DNA of 64,000 bases, taken from assembly GCF_016756315.1 (NCBI RefSeq), contig NZ_AP024235.1, positions 3,968,001 to 4,032,000 on the forward strand, read 5' to 3'. The notes beneath the pieces are model-generated. The model worked only from the letters and a program-made list of their open reading frames with translations, was not told the DNA's origin and ran no database searches. The stretch's first letter is position 1. Each line of letters starts with the position of its first letter. This DNA is from Alteromonas sp. KC3 (GTDB lineage Bacteria; Pseudomonadota; Gammaproteobacteria; Enterobacterales; Alteromonadaceae). Position numbers and translations under genes: made by a program. Below are positions 55,505-64,000 of the stretch, piece after piece.

Positions 55505-55521
55505 GTATCTCTAAAATAGCT

Positions 55522-56376
55522 TTACGCTACCATTGCTGCTTGCAGCTTCTTCATCGCGTTCTTTTCAATTTGACGAACGCGCTCTGCAGACACTTGGTAC
55601 TTGTCAGCTAAATCTTGCAGCGTAATCTTGTTATCTGCCAACCAACGCGTCTCGATAATATCTTGACTGCGCTCATCAAGCGTTTTAATGGCTGAATATA
55701 GGCGCTTACTTGCGGCTTTATCCCAATCGTTGTTGATAACATCAGTTTCTACGTCAGAAGATTTATCTTCTAAGTATTGAACAGGTGCAAAATTACCCGT
55801 TTCGTCTTCATCTGCCGTTAAATCAAACGCTTGGTCTTGGCTGCTCATACGCGCTTCCATTTGAAGCACTTCTTTTGTACTCACACCCAATTCGTCAGCA
55901 ACCGTCTGTACTTCATCATGTGTAAACCAGCCAAGGCGTTTCTTCGCTTTACGTAAATTAAAGAACAACTTACGCTGTGCCTTCGTGGTCGCAACTTTAA
56001 CGATTCGCCAGTTTTTAAGTACAAACTCATGAATTTCGGCTTTAATCCAATGTACCGCAAAAGAAACCAAGCGAACGCCCACTGTAGGGTCAAAACGCTT
56101 AACGGCTTTCATCAGACCGATATTACCTTCTTGAATTAGATCAGCTTGTGGCAAGCCGTAACCTGAATAAGACTTTGCAATGTGCACAACAAAACGAAGA
56201 TGTGACATTACTAGCTTTCGAGCGGCTTGTAAGTCTTCGTCTTCGCGAAGGCGCACTGCCAACTCGCGCTCTTCCTCAGCGCTAAGCATATCAATGCTGC
56301 TTACAGCTTGAATGTAGCCTTCGATGCTACCGCTGTGTGGCACTGACAGGGCCATAGATTGCAAATTATTGCTCAT
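55522..56376 (-). CDS. rpoH: RpoH, heat-shock sigma factor sigma-32
   Basis: A 284-residue sigma-70-family factor. Region 2 includes [19 protein letters not shown] and [19 protein letters not shown], the RpoH box is [10 protein letters not shown], and region 4 is [19 protein letters not shown]. Length equals E. coli sigma-32. It directs heat-shock transcription, and two matching promoters (hslV, prlC) are in this window. A CTACATGTAG palindrome and an 8-bp inverted repeat lie about 85-125 bases upstream of the start. Whether the leader is an RNA thermometer cannot be told from reading. Confidence 0.97.
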   Translation of the reverse strand: MSNNLQSMALSVPHSGSIEGYIQAVSSIDMLSAEEERELAVRLREDEDLQAARKLVMSHLRFVVHIAKSYSGYGLPQADLIQEGNIGLMKAVKRFDPTVGVRLVSFAVHWIKAEIHEFVLKNWRIVKVATTKAQRKLFFNLRKAKKRLGWFTHDEVQTVADELGVSTKEVLQMEARMSSQDQAFDLTADEDETGNFAPVQYLEDKSSDVETDVINNDWDKAASKRLYSAIKTLDERSQDIIETRWLADNKITLQDLADKYQVSAERVRQIEKNAMKKLQAAMVA

Positions 56377-56894
56377 TGTTCACCTCATTTATTGCCGCTT
56401 CATATTAGCAAAGTAACTGAAGCCGCGCGAGACCTAATTAAGATATGAAGTCTAACCGATATGTAGGTATAGTGACTTTTCACACAATATCAAGACCTAC
56501 ATGTAGAAAAAAAGTTCAAATTTCTGTAGATACTCCCACCTATAAACTAACTTGGTCACAAGAACGCTTATAAAGTGCGAGAGTTGAACTTAATAATACG
56601 ACTTTTTATTACAGTAGTATTATACGGACGCGAATAAATTTTTGTTTACCGCTAATCTCAGCGTGATGAAAACTACCGTATTCTCTCGCTTCACTTATCA
56701 ATTAGTATCAATTAGGCTATTTGACTTGTTGTAACACATGATATGTCTTGCTTTTCGCAATGGAAACTGAAAATAATAGATTGATGTAATCGATTTTTTG
56801 CACTACTACCGCTGCAGCGCTTTTCTTTAGACACAAACTATAAAAAACAAGTCGATGTATAAGGGATGCCATTCATGCAGCAAAGAGGGATTTG
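56377..56894. other. Divergent region between rpoH and the EAL/HDOD genes
   Basis: 518 bases with no ORF of note. It contains ATGTAGGT (56461-56468) and its inverted copy ACCTACAT (56495-56502), the latter overlapping the palindrome CTACATGTAG (56497-56506). These are nearest the rpoH promoter side. Confidence 0.4.
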
Positions 56895-58127
56895 ATGTTT
56901 GCTTATGTCGCTAGACAACCTATATTCGATGTAAATCGCGAAGTTTACGCCTACGAATTACTTTTTAGAATTGGCGAAGAAAACTGCTTCCCTGATATTC
57001 CTCCTGATGAGGCAACGTCGAAAATTCTTACCTCCACTCACCTGAGTTTGGGTATAGAAGAAATTACCGGTGATAAGAAGGCGTTTATTAATTTTCACCG
57101 TGACACCCTCATGTTTCGCTTTCCCACATCGCTTGATGCAAGCAAAGTCGTCATAGAAGTGGTCGAGACAGTTGAGGTGGATGATGCACTTGTCGCGGCA
57201 TGCAAGCACATCAGAGGGTTAGGTTACCCGATTGCACTAGACGACTATGATATGAAAGGGAAATGGGAGGACTTCATCCCTTTCACTAGCGTTGTCAAAA
57301 TCGATATTACAGAAATCCCTCACGACAAAATTCCCGCCCTTGTAGAACGCTTTAAATCGAAAAAAATAAAACTCGTCGCTGAGCGAATCGAAACCTACGA
57401 AGAGTTTCGAAAGTTCAAAGAAATGGGTTTTGACTATTTTCAGGGTTATTTTTTAGCTCGACCAGAAATTGTTCGGCATCGAAAGCTAGGCCCGAGCAGC
57501 TTAACAATGATGCAGCTAATGACATTGAGTAGTCAAAGCAAACTCAACTTTGATGAAGTGAACAAAATTATTGAGCGCGATCCATCATTAACCTATTTGC
57601 TACTGCGCTTTATCAATAACCCCTTAGTCAACAAACGTCACAAGATCACTTCGCTTAAACACGCTTTAACCTTTATGGGCGAGCTAGAAGTGAAGAAGTT
57701 TATTTCGTTGCTTGCGCTTGCGAATTTGAATGATGGTCAACCAACCGAACTCATGCAAATGGCACTGGTTCGCGCTAAATTTTGTGAATTGGTGTACACC
57801 AAAATTCATAGCAATGACGACCCAATGACAGGCTTTTTGACAGGCTTACTATCGCTACTTGATGCCATGATGGAACAAAGTATTGAAGATCTGGTGAGTA
57901 AAGTGCCAATAAGCGATGAGGTAAAAGATGCTTTGTGTGGAAAACCGGGTTTGCTGCGCAACTGCCTCACACTGTCGCAGTACTTCGAACGCGCAAAATG
58001 GGCTGGTATTCAGCAGTTTGCAGTGAAGTATGATATAAAACAAAGCCTACTTCATAGCTACTACAATGAAGCAATAAAATGGGCGAAACATATGCACAAC
58101 GCAGCGCTTAACGACAATAATGAGTAG
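56895..58127 (+). CDS. EAL-like/HDOD signalling protein, copy 1
   Basis: 410 residues in YuxH-type architecture: an EAL-like domain (1-200) and a HDOD domain (205-400: LLRFINNPLVNKRHKITSLK and EVKKFISLLALANL). The EAL motif survives as Glu21 in ELLFR, with VIEVVET, IALDDYD, VVKID, LVAERIET and FQGYFLARP. The DDFG loop is altered, so phosphodiesterase activity is doubtful but cyclic-di-GMP binding is possible. I start at the ATG at 56895, with AGGGA just upstream. It forms a tandem pair with the next gene. Confidence 0.9.
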   Translation: MFAYVARQPIFDVNREVYAYELLFRIGEENCFPDIPPDEATSKILTSTHLSLGIEEITGDKKAFINFHRDTLMFRFPTSLDASKVVIEVVETVEVDDALVAACKHIRGLGYPIALDDYDMKGKWEDFIPFTSVVKIDITEIPHDKIPALVERFKSKKIKLVAERIETYEEFRKFKEMGFDYFQGYFLARPEIVRHRKLGPSSLTMMQLMTLSSQSKLNFDEVNKIIERDPSLTYLLLRFINNPLVNKRHKITSLKHALTFMGELEVKKFISLLALANLNDGQPTELMQMALVRAKFCELVYTKIHSNDDPMTGFLTGLLSLLDAMMEQSIEDLVSKVPISDEVKDALCGKPGLLRNCLTLSQYFERAKWAGIQQFAVKYDIKQSLLHSYYNEAIKWAKHMHNAALNDNNE

Positions 58128-58304
58128 AATTAATAACAACAATAGTTGTTAGTTTGCGTTTACATATCTTAGACTACAAAAAGAGCTGCTATTTTTTAAG
58201 CAGGCTCATAGAGTTAAGTAATGCGTTTGAGCCGGTTTGGCGCCAAAGGATAGGCAATCAAATCTTATTAGGCACGCGCTACCATGTTGAATCAGGAAAG
58301 AATT

Positions 58305-59540
58305 ATGTTCGCGTTTATTGCCCGTCAGCCCATATTAGATAAAAGCAAAAGTGTTTTTGCATACGAACTGCTTTTTCGCGACGGTAAGAGTGGATCTTAT
58401 CCAGAGCATAGCGAAGAAAAATCGAAGTTTATTACCGAGCAGTTTCACCCTCTGGGTTTAGACGACATCTGTGGTGAGAAAAAGTCATTCATCACATTTT
58501 CTTCAGACACACTTATTTCTCGCTTCCCTACAAATTTGAACCCCGACTCTGTCGTGGTAGAGCTTGCTGACCCTACCGACACAAGTAGTGGTTTGTTTGA
58601 AGCGTGTCAGCACATAAAGCAATTGGGATTTAAGCTGGCCATTGACGATCCTATGATGGTGGGCTCAAAACACGACATTTTTCCACTTATTGATATCGTT
58701 AAAGTTGACGTTACAAAGGGTCGCTTTGAGACCATTGAGAAGCAGATCCCCCGTTATCACGATGCCAATGTACAATTGGTCGCTGAGCAAGTTAACACTC
58801 AGGACAATTTTTCAACGTGCGTTGACTTAGGCTTTGACTTCTTCCAAGGGTATTTTTTCTCTCAGCCAGAAGCGCGAATTCTTCGACAATTGCCAGCATC
58901 GAAAATGAATGTCGTGGACTTGATGGGCGAAAGCGCTAATGCTGACTTTGACATTGCGCGCATCAGTCAAATTATTGAGCGCGATGCGACATTAAGCTTT
59001 TTACTACTGAAGTTTATCAATAACCCTACTATTAATAAGCGATACAAAATCACTTCACTTCGCCATGCATTGAATTACATGGGAGAAGTAGAGATTAAGA
59101 AGTTTATCGCGCTACTAAGCCTAACGAATTTAGGTGACGAAAAGCCGCTTGAAATTATCCACATGTCTCTGGTTCGCGCCAAATTTTTCGACTTGCTTGC
59201 TGAACGCCGCGGACTCAAAAACAACCCGCCTATTTCATTTTTGGTTGGTTTGTTTTCACTGCTAGAAGGTCTGCTTGACCAATCAATGACAGACATATTA
59301 AAGCAGCTTCCACTATCAGAAGAAGTAAACGACGCCTTGCTGGGTAAGAATGTTGAATTAAATAGTTACATGACATTAGTAAGAGCTTTTGAAAGTGCCC
59401 TTTGGATGAATGTTATTAAGCAAGCAAAGCTATTGGATATTGACCAAAAGCAGCTTCACGTTTTGTACAATCAGGCCATTGTATGGGGTAACGGCGTAAG
59501 AAGTGCCATTTCATCACATTACCCGCGCGCCATTGCTTAG
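58305..59540 (+). CDS. EAL-like/HDOD signalling protein, copy 2
   Basis: 411 residues, clearly paralogous to copy 1 (MFAFIARQPILD against MFAYVARQPIFD; ERDATLSFLLLKFINNP against ERDPSLTYLLLRFINNP). The EAL domain is more eroded: ELLFR remains, but the VIEVVET segment is VVELADPTD, IALDDYD is LAIDDPM, and AERIET is AEQVNT. The HDOD half is well kept. AGGAAAG precedes the ATG at 58305. It is likely a binding or adaptor protein rather than an enzyme. Confidence 0.9.
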   Translation: MFAFIARQPILDKSKSVFAYELLFRDGKSGSYPEHSEEKSKFITEQFHPLGLDDICGEKKSFITFSSDTLISRFPTNLNPDSVVVELADPTDTSSGLFEACQHIKQLGFKLAIDDPMMVGSKHDIFPLIDIVKVDVTKGRFETIEKQIPRYHDANVQLVAEQVNTQDNFSTCVDLGFDFFQGYFFSQPEARILRQLPASKMNVVDLMGESANADFDIARISQIIERDATLSFLLLKFINNPTINKRYKITSLRHALNYMGEVEIKKFIALLSLTNLGDEKPLEIIHMSLVRAKFFDLLAERRGLKNNPPISFLVGLFSLLEGLLDQSMTDILKQLPLSEEVNDALLGKNVELNSYMTLVRAFESALWMNVIKQAKLLDIDQKQLHVLYNQAIVWGNGVRSAISSHYPRAIA

Positions 59541-59557
59541 CATTTATTATAAAACGG

Positions 59558-59583
59558 AAAAAGGCCCTACAAGGGCCTTTTTT
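59558..59583. terminator. Bidirectional terminator between EAL/HDOD copy 2 and ftsX
   Basis: AAAAAGGCCCT pairs with AGGGCCTTTTT across a 2-3 base loop; T-tracts on both strands. Confidence 0.9.
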
Positions 59584-59647
59584 AATTACGCTGTTTTTTA
59601 AGCTATATCTACTTAAATTATATTTCCTAAAATTCTGTGTTCAAAAA

Positions 59648-60628
59648 TTATTTGGGCTCAATTTGTCGCACGTGACGCTGCACTGAAATCAGAGAGCCTA
59701 ACAATCCGAGTAATATAGATAACCCCAACATAGTCAGTAACGCACTTCCGGTTAACCCTGTGATGTTGAACTCTTTTTGATACATAGAAGCAAATGTTGT
59801 AATACTGCTATCCATCCACCATAAAATAATGATCACCGCAAACCAGGCCATTAAGCCACCAAGCAGCCCATACCAAAAGCCTGTGTACAAGAACGGACGA
59901 TGGATAAATGCATCTGTCGCGCCTACCAATTTCATTACAACGATTTCATCATACTTATTGAGGATATTAAGGCGAATGGTGTTACCGATAATTAGCACCA
60001 CTGCAATAAATAACAGCAGGCCGATTAACGTGACGAGGTCTCTGGCGATATCAATGACCGCATAGAGACGCTCAAGCCACTCAATATCTAGCTTACCTAT
60101 ATCGACTTCTCGCTGTTGCCTTAATTTATCTAACAATGCTTGCGCTGCGGTAGGCGACGCGTGTTTTTCATTTGGCGTAACTAATACAACATCGGGTAGC
60201 GGATTTTTTTCTAGGTAGGCAATGGCATCACCGAGTCCTGATAAATGCTGAAACTCTTTTAATGCGTCATCAGCTGGAATGTATACCACACTGTCGATTT
60301 CCGACCATGTGTTGAGCCGAGCAACCAGTTGTTGTGAACTAGTCGCCGACACATTGGGCTTTAGAAACAAGGATATCTCCGATGCCTGGTCCCACCCAGC
60401 GGTAATTTTTTCGGTGTTTTTGACCATAATATACAGGGTGCTTGGCAATGTGATACTTAATCCCAAAACACCTATGGTCATGAGCGATGCCATGGGCTGT
60501 CGCCACAACTCACCTAGGCTTGAAAGCGCTTGTCTGACATGGCTCACAAAAAACATCACAATGGTTTGCAGTAATCCAACCTTTGACGATGAAGCACCTT
60601 GGGCTCGGCCTTTGAACAAAATACTCAT
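59648..60628 (-). CDS. ftsX: FtsX, cell division ABC-like membrane subunit
   Basis: A 326-residue protein with four membrane helices (about 48-70, 203-225, 250-272, 300-320) and a large periplasmic loop after the first. FtsX with FtsE activates septal amidases through EnvC. ILNKYDEIVVMKLVGATDAF is the conserved FtsX/MacB-like segment. Its ATG overlaps the ftsE stop by 4 bases. The order ftsY-ftsE-ftsX matches E. coli. Confidence 0.95.
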   Translation of the reverse strand: MSILFKGRAQGASSSKVGLLQTIVMFFVSHVRQALSSLGELWRQPMASLMTIGVLGLSITLPSTLYIMVKNTEKITAGWDQASEISLFLKPNVSATSSQQLVARLNTWSEIDSVVYIPADDALKEFQHLSGLGDAIAYLEKNPLPDVVLVTPNEKHASPTAAQALLDKLRQQREVDIGKLDIEWLERLYAVIDIARDLVTLIGLLLFIAVVLIIGNTIRLNILNKYDEIVVMKLVGATDAFIHRPFLYTGFWYGLLGGLMAWFAVIIILWWMDSSITTFASMYQKEFNITGLTGSALLTMLGLSILLGLLGSLISVQRHVRQIEPK

Positions 60629-61326
60629 GACCAGTCTCCATCGACAGTGGTGTCTAACTCTTCGGTCAACCCATCGGTAATCATTTGTCCATTCTTAAGC
60701 GTTAGCGTGCGGTAGCGCATACGAGCAATGAGTCCTAAATCGTGAGTGGCAATAAGCACTGACACACCGGCTTGATTGAAATCTTCAAAAAGGCGAATGA
60801 TTTCCATCGACAGTTTAGGGTCAAGGTTACCAGTTGGTTCGTCGGCCAATAACAAAGGAGGTTTATTCACAACGGCTCGTGCTATGCCAACGCGCTGTTG
60901 CTCACCACCAGAAAGCGTAATAGGTAAGCATCTGACCTTGTCTCGTAGACCCACCATTTCAAGTGCAGCTTCAACACGCTTGCGTATTTCTTTGTGAGTA
61001 TACCCTTCAATAACTAACGGCAATGCAACATTGTCAAAAACTGTTTTATCCATAAGCAGCTGATGACTTTGAAAAATCATACCGATATCACGACGGATAT
61101 AAGCAATGTCACGGCGAGTAATACTGTTTAGATCATGCCCATTAATAAGCACTCTACCTACAGTAGGTCGCTCCATAATACTGATAAGTTTGAGCAACGT
61201 GCTTTTACCCGCACCAGAGTGGCCCGTTAGAAAGGCCATTTCCCCTGGGGCGATATGGAAATTCACCTTACTTAAGGCGCGCTGGCCGCCAGGGTAGGTT
61301 TTGCTTACCTGCTCAAACTTTATCAT
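60625..61326 (-). CDS. ftsE: FtsE, cell division ATPase
   Basis: A 233-residue ABC ATPase. Walker A is GHSGAGKST (35-43), the Q-loop is MIFQSHQLL, the signature is LSGGEQQRV and Walker B is [12 protein letters not shown]. It drives conformational change in FtsX at the septum. It lies between ftsY (25 bases) and ftsX (4-base overlap). Length matches the family (222) with a short C-terminal tail. Confidence 0.97.
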   Translation of the reverse strand: MIKFEQVSKTYPGGQRALSKVNFHIAPGEMAFLTGHSGAGKSTLLKLISIMERPTVGRVLINGHDLNSITRRDIAYIRRDIGMIFQSHQLLMDKTVFDNVALPLVIEGYTHKEIRKRVEAALEMVGLRDKVRCLPITLSGGEQQRVGIARAVVNKPPLLLADEPTGNLDPKLSMEIIRLFEDFNQAGVSVLIATHDLGLIARMRYRTLTLKNGQMITDGLTEELDTTVDGDWS

Positions 61327-61351
61327 TATTGTTCCCTACTGCCGCGTTAGA

Positions 61352-62806
61352 TTAGCTTTGTGGTGTTTCCATTTCGCTAAACAAGGCATCTATAAATTCT
61401 TGGCCATCGAATTGACGTAAATCGTCAATGTTCTCGCCGACACCTATATACCTTATCGGAATGTTAAACTGATCAGCAATAGAGAATATAACGCCACCTT
61501 TTGCTGTGCCATCTAACTTGGTCAATGTGATCCCCGTTAAACCAACTGCTTCATTAAACAATTTAGCCTGACTAACAGCGTTCTGTCCTGTTCCAGCATC
61601 TAATGTCAACATGACTTCATGAGGCGCATTGGGGTTAAGCTTTTTCATTACCCTAACCACTTTTTTGAGTTCTTCCATTAAGTTGTTTTTGTTTTGCAAA
61701 CGCCCTGCAGTATCGGCGATCAGCACATCAGTACCACGAGATTTCGCCGCTTCAAGTGCATCGTACAGTACCGATGCACTGTCAGCACCTGTATGCTGAG
61801 CAATAACCGGAATATCATTGCGCTCACCCCACACCTGCAGCTGCTCCACCGCTGCCGCCCTAAAGGTATCGCCCGCAGCAAGCATGACTTTTTTGCCCTG
61901 TTGCTGGAACTGTTTAGCAAGCTTACCGATAGTTGTGGTTTTACCTACGCCGTTTACGCCCACCATAAGGATAACGAAAGGCCCTTCAGCTGAGTCGTGC
62001 GCTTGCATAACTTCAGGTAACGGTTGGTTCACTTTTGACAGCATGCCTGCCATTTGTTGCTTAAGAATGTCTAATAAGGCTTCAGCATCTTTAAGCTGTT
62101 TGCGCGAGGCACTGTCGGTAAGGTGATTGATTATCTTTTGTGTGGTGTCCATGCCCACGTCAGCGACAAGTAACTGTGTTTCAAGATCTTCATATAGCTC
62201 ATCGTCTATAGCCTTGCCTTTAAACAAGCTAACGATGCCACTACCTAAATTTTCTTTCGTACGTGACAAACTGTCTTTTAATCGAGCAAAAAGAGACTTT
62301 TTCTCTTTTGGTTCAGCCTCAGCTTGCGCTTTAGCCTGTGCCTCCGCCTCAGCTTGCGCTTTTGCCTGTGCCTCCGCCTCAGCTTGGGCTTTTGCCTGTG
62401 CTTCTGCCTCAGCTTGCGCCTTCGCCTGTGCTTCTGCCTCAGCTTGCGCCTTTGCCTGTGCTTCTGCTTCAGCTTGCGCTTTTGCCTGTGCTTCTGCCTG
62501 TGCTTGCGCCTTCGCCTGTGCTTCTGCCTCAGCTTGCGCTTTAGCCTGTGCTTCTGCCTCAGCTTGCGCCTTCGCCTGTGCTTCCGCCTCAGCTTGCGCT
62601 TTAGCCTGTACTTCCGCCTCAGCTTGCGCTTTAGCCTGTGCTTCCGCCTCAGCTTGCGCCTTCGCCTGTGCTTCCGCCTCAGCTTGCGCTCGTTTTTCTG
62701 CTGCGGCTTTTTCTTGCGCTTGTTGTTGCGCTAGCTCTTGCGCCTGTTGCGCTTTTTCTTTCTCTGCTTTTTTATTCTTGCTGAACCAGCCAAAAAGTTT
62801 CGACAT
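61352..62806 (-). CDS. ftsY: FtsY, signal recognition particle receptor, with repeat-rich N-terminus
   Basis: A 484-residue SRP receptor GTPase. After a short basic start ([18 protein letters not shown]) there are 12 full copies and one partial copy of a ten-residue Ala/Gln/Glu/Lys repeat (residues 40-165), replacing the acidic A domain of E. coli FtsY. The N domain (170-265) and G domain follow: [15 protein letters not shown], then DTAGR and [10 protein letters not shown]. It targets ribosomes to SecYEG. It is first of ftsY-ftsE-ftsX, divergent from rsmD. Confidence 0.97.
   Translation of the reverse strand: MSKLFGWFSKNKKAEKEKAQQAQELAQQQAQEKAAAEKRAQAEAEAQAKAQAEAEAQAKAQAEAEVQAKAQAEAEAQAKAQAEAEAQAKAQAEAEAQAKAQAQAEAQAKAQAEAEAQAKAQAEAEAQAKAQAEAEAQAKAQAEAEAQAKAQAEAEAQAKAQAEAEPKEKKSLFARLKDSLSRTKENLGSGIVSLFKGKAIDDELYEDLETQLLVADVGMDTTQKIINHLTDSASRKQLKDAEALLDILKQQMAGMLSKVNQPLPEVMQAHDSAEGPFVILMVGVNGVGKTTTIGKLAKQFQQQGKKVMLAAGDTFRAAAVEQLQVWGERNDIPVIAQHTGADSASVLYDALEAAKSRGTDVLIADTAGRLQNKNNLMEELKKVVRVMKKLNPNAPHEVMLTLDAGTGQNAVSQAKLFNEAVGLTGITLTKLDGTAKGGVIFSIADQFNIPIRYIGVGENIDDLRQFDGQEFIDALFSEMETPQS
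62312..62689. repeat. Tandem 30-base repeat inside ftsY
   Basis: Twelve full 30-base units plus a partial, in register and in frame with ftsY, each coding [10 protein letters not shown] or a one-residue variant. Units differ mainly at synonymous positions. Copy-number change would keep the reading frame. Confidence 0.95.
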
Positions 62807-62893
62807 TGTTAGGACAAATCCTTATAAATTCTGAGCAAATTCGGCTACACTTGCCGCCTATTGTATGAACGCATGATACCATTGTCAGCCACT

Positions 62894-63541
62894 ATGAAGC
62901 GAGTTTCTCGCCCATCTCGGGCACCATCTTCCGCAAAAAAACGTCAGACCGCAAAAAATGCGCATGCACCGCAACGCGGACAACCGGGTCAAATACGTAT
63001 AATTGGGGGCCAATGGCGAGGACGCAAGCTCCCCGTGCTGGATGCACAAGGGTTACGACCTACCACAGATAGAAATAAGGAAACGCTATTTAACTGGCTT
63101 ATGCAGCGTGTTAACGGCGCTCGTTGCCTCGATCTTTTTGCAGGCTCAGGAGGCTTGGGACTAGAAGCGCTTTCTCGTTATGCCACGCACTGTGACTTTA
63201 TTGAATTAGATAAGCAAGCCAGTGCGCAATTGAAAGCAAATTTAGCAACGCTGAAAGTCGAACCATCCGCTACTGCCCGTGTCCATAATGGCGATGCGCT
63301 GAACATAGTGAAGTCTCTTGCACAAACGCCTTATGACATTGTTTTTGTCGACCCACCCTTTAATCAAAACTTGGTTGAGCCAGCGCTCAATGCTCTGGTG
63401 AACAATGTACAAGTGGGGAGTGTTATTTATCTAGAGCACGAAAGCAGCTTGTCAACGCCGCCGTTACCGGAAAACTGGCAAATTACAAAAGAAAAGCGCA
63501 CAAATGCGCTAGTCTACATGCTGATAGAAGTTGTTAGTTAA
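62894..63541 (+). CDS. rsmD: RsmD, 16S rRNA m2G966 methyltransferase
   Basis: About 215 residues. QIRIIGGQWRGRKLPVLDA and LRPTTDRNKETLFNWL are the RsmD signature, the SAM motif is CLDLFAGSGGLGLEAL, and the catalytic DPPF lies in IVFVDPPFNQNL. It methylates G966 of 16S rRNA in the 30S subunit. The N-terminus has an extra basic tail of about 30 residues. I chose the ATG at 62894; an ATG at 62873 is in frame, and neither has a clear ribosome binding site. Divergent from ftsY, as in E. coli. Confidence 0.93.
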   Translation: MKRVSRPSRAPSSAKKRQTAKNAHAPQRGQPGQIRIIGGQWRGRKLPVLDAQGLRPTTDRNKETLFNWLMQRVNGARCLDLFAGSGGLGLEALSRYATHCDFIELDKQASAQLKANLATLKVEPSATARVHNGDALNIVKSLAQTPYDIVFVDPPFNQNLVEPALNALVNNVQVGSVIYLEHESSLSTPPLPENWQITKEKRTNALVYMLIEVVS

Positions 63542-63550
63542 CACACTAGG

Positions 63551-64000
63551 CTACAGTTCAAGCCCTATATTCGAGATACCAGCCTCTAATGCAAGCTGTT
63601 TCATTTCATCAACAGCTTTAGCCGGATACTTGGCTTGTTCAACATAGTCTAAAAGCTCGTTTTGCACTTCCACTTCAAATTCCATAAGCGGGTGCGATTT
63701 CACACTTTCATCGTCCGCTTCATCTGTCGCTAAAAGGTATGCTTCAACGCTGCCTTGCGACAATTTGCTAATAACCACCGCACCTTGAGGATCATCACCC
63801 GCGACTAAATTGAGCAATCCGGCCAAACCAATAGCGGCATCAATTGCAGGGTAAACGCCGTAATTATCAAATTCACTCGTATCAGGTGTGGCAACTTCGA
63901 CCTTTTCCAACTGAACAGCAACATTGAATTTGCTTTTAGGCGACTTCAGCGACTCCCACACCAAGTTAAGGCAGTTGCGAAGACCAGTAGCATCGCCTGT
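63551..64000 (-). CDS. YjaG/DUF416-family protein, partial at right edge
   Basis: The C-terminal 149 residues of a DUF416 protein; the frame is open through the edge (TGDATGLRNCLNLVWESL), so the start lies outside. PDTSEFDNYGVYPAIDAA and VVISKLSQGSVEAYLL are the family's conserved segments. Function unknown. The stop is 9 bases from the rsmD stop, convergently, with no terminator between them. Confidence 0.85.
   Translation of the reverse strand, partial: TGDATGLRNCLNLVWESLKSPKSKFNVAVQLEKVEVATPDTSEFDNYGVYPAIDAAIGLAGLLNLVAGDDPQGAVVISKLSQGSVEAYLLATDEADDESVKSHPLMEFEVEVQNELLDYVEQAKYPAKAVDEMKQLALEAGISNIGLEL

Noticed and set aside
62312..62689. Regular 30-base repeats that might suggest a CRISPR array
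   Set aside because: There are no unique spacers between units, the repeats are contiguous, and they are in frame within ftsY.
62127..62834. Long forward frame (235 codons) opposite ftsY
   Set aside because: It is the antisense of the ftsY repeat; its Cys/Ala/Ser-rich product is an artefact of the repeated codons.

Overview
The window looks like a chromosomal segment of a marine gammaproteobacterium of the Alteromonas type. The evidence is gene content and order: hslVU, a MAQRDYV-starting ftsN-like gene, priA and rpmE in a row; metJ/metF back to back; a YihY gene, dtd and a GNAT-thioesterase gene followed by rpoH and ftsX-ftsE-ftsY/rsmD; ubiE-ubiJ-ubiB; and a GbsR-type regulator in front of a bd-type oxidase. 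Base composition is moderate. I see no rRNA, tRNA, insertion sequence, prophage or CRISPR array.

Layout. 1-6400 is accessory: a TPR-carrying esterase, a GrpB-like protein, two small membrane proteins, a LysR regulator, a methyltransferase and an outer-membrane-like protein. 6406-9429 is a respiratory module (perfect FNR box, GbsR-like regulator, cydA, cydB). A 54-residue ORF with its own promoter, ribosome binding site and terminator follows, then a chemoreceptor, an Lrp-type regulator with a periplasmic protein, and a cold-shock protein. 13601-19499 is a reverse-strand block: ubiquinone synthesis (ubiE-ubiJ-ubiB), a Tag-like DNA glycosylase and oligopeptidase A (prlC). 19787-28465 is a signalling region: an inverted-order response regulator, a PhnD-like binding protein, a histidine kinase and a regulator with a degenerate HD-GYP domain, then glutathione reductase, a canonical HD-GYP protein and a further response regulator. 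28740-34971 holds a beta-propeller/amidohydrolase fusion, a membrane protein and an HMG-CoA reductase with a long N-terminal extension.

34972-38547 is the most unusual part. It is AT-rich and encodes three exported proteins in one direction: a lipoprotein, a lipoprotein with an HEXXH motif, and a retropepsin-like aspartic peptidase with two DTG motifs. The last two genes overlap by 83 bases. I recognise no named system here, and it is my best candidate for something undescribed.

38548-64000 is mostly core: hslVU, a cold-shock/DUF1294 fusion, small membrane and periplasmic proteins, ftsN-like, priA, rpmE, malic enzyme, metJ/metF, YihY, prolyl aminopeptidase, dtd, GNAT-thioesterase, rpoH, two tandem EAL/HDOD proteins, ftsXEY and rsmD. 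A YjaG-type gene runs off the right edge.

Regulation readable from the DNA ties some genes together. Sigma-32-like promoters with the same 13-base spacer precede hslV and prlC, and rpoH is in the same window. MetJ operators lie between metJ and metF. An FNR box precedes the oxidase operon. A palindrome sits between the -35 and -10 of the amidohydrolase promoter. Function calls rest on motifs read by eye; no database search was run.
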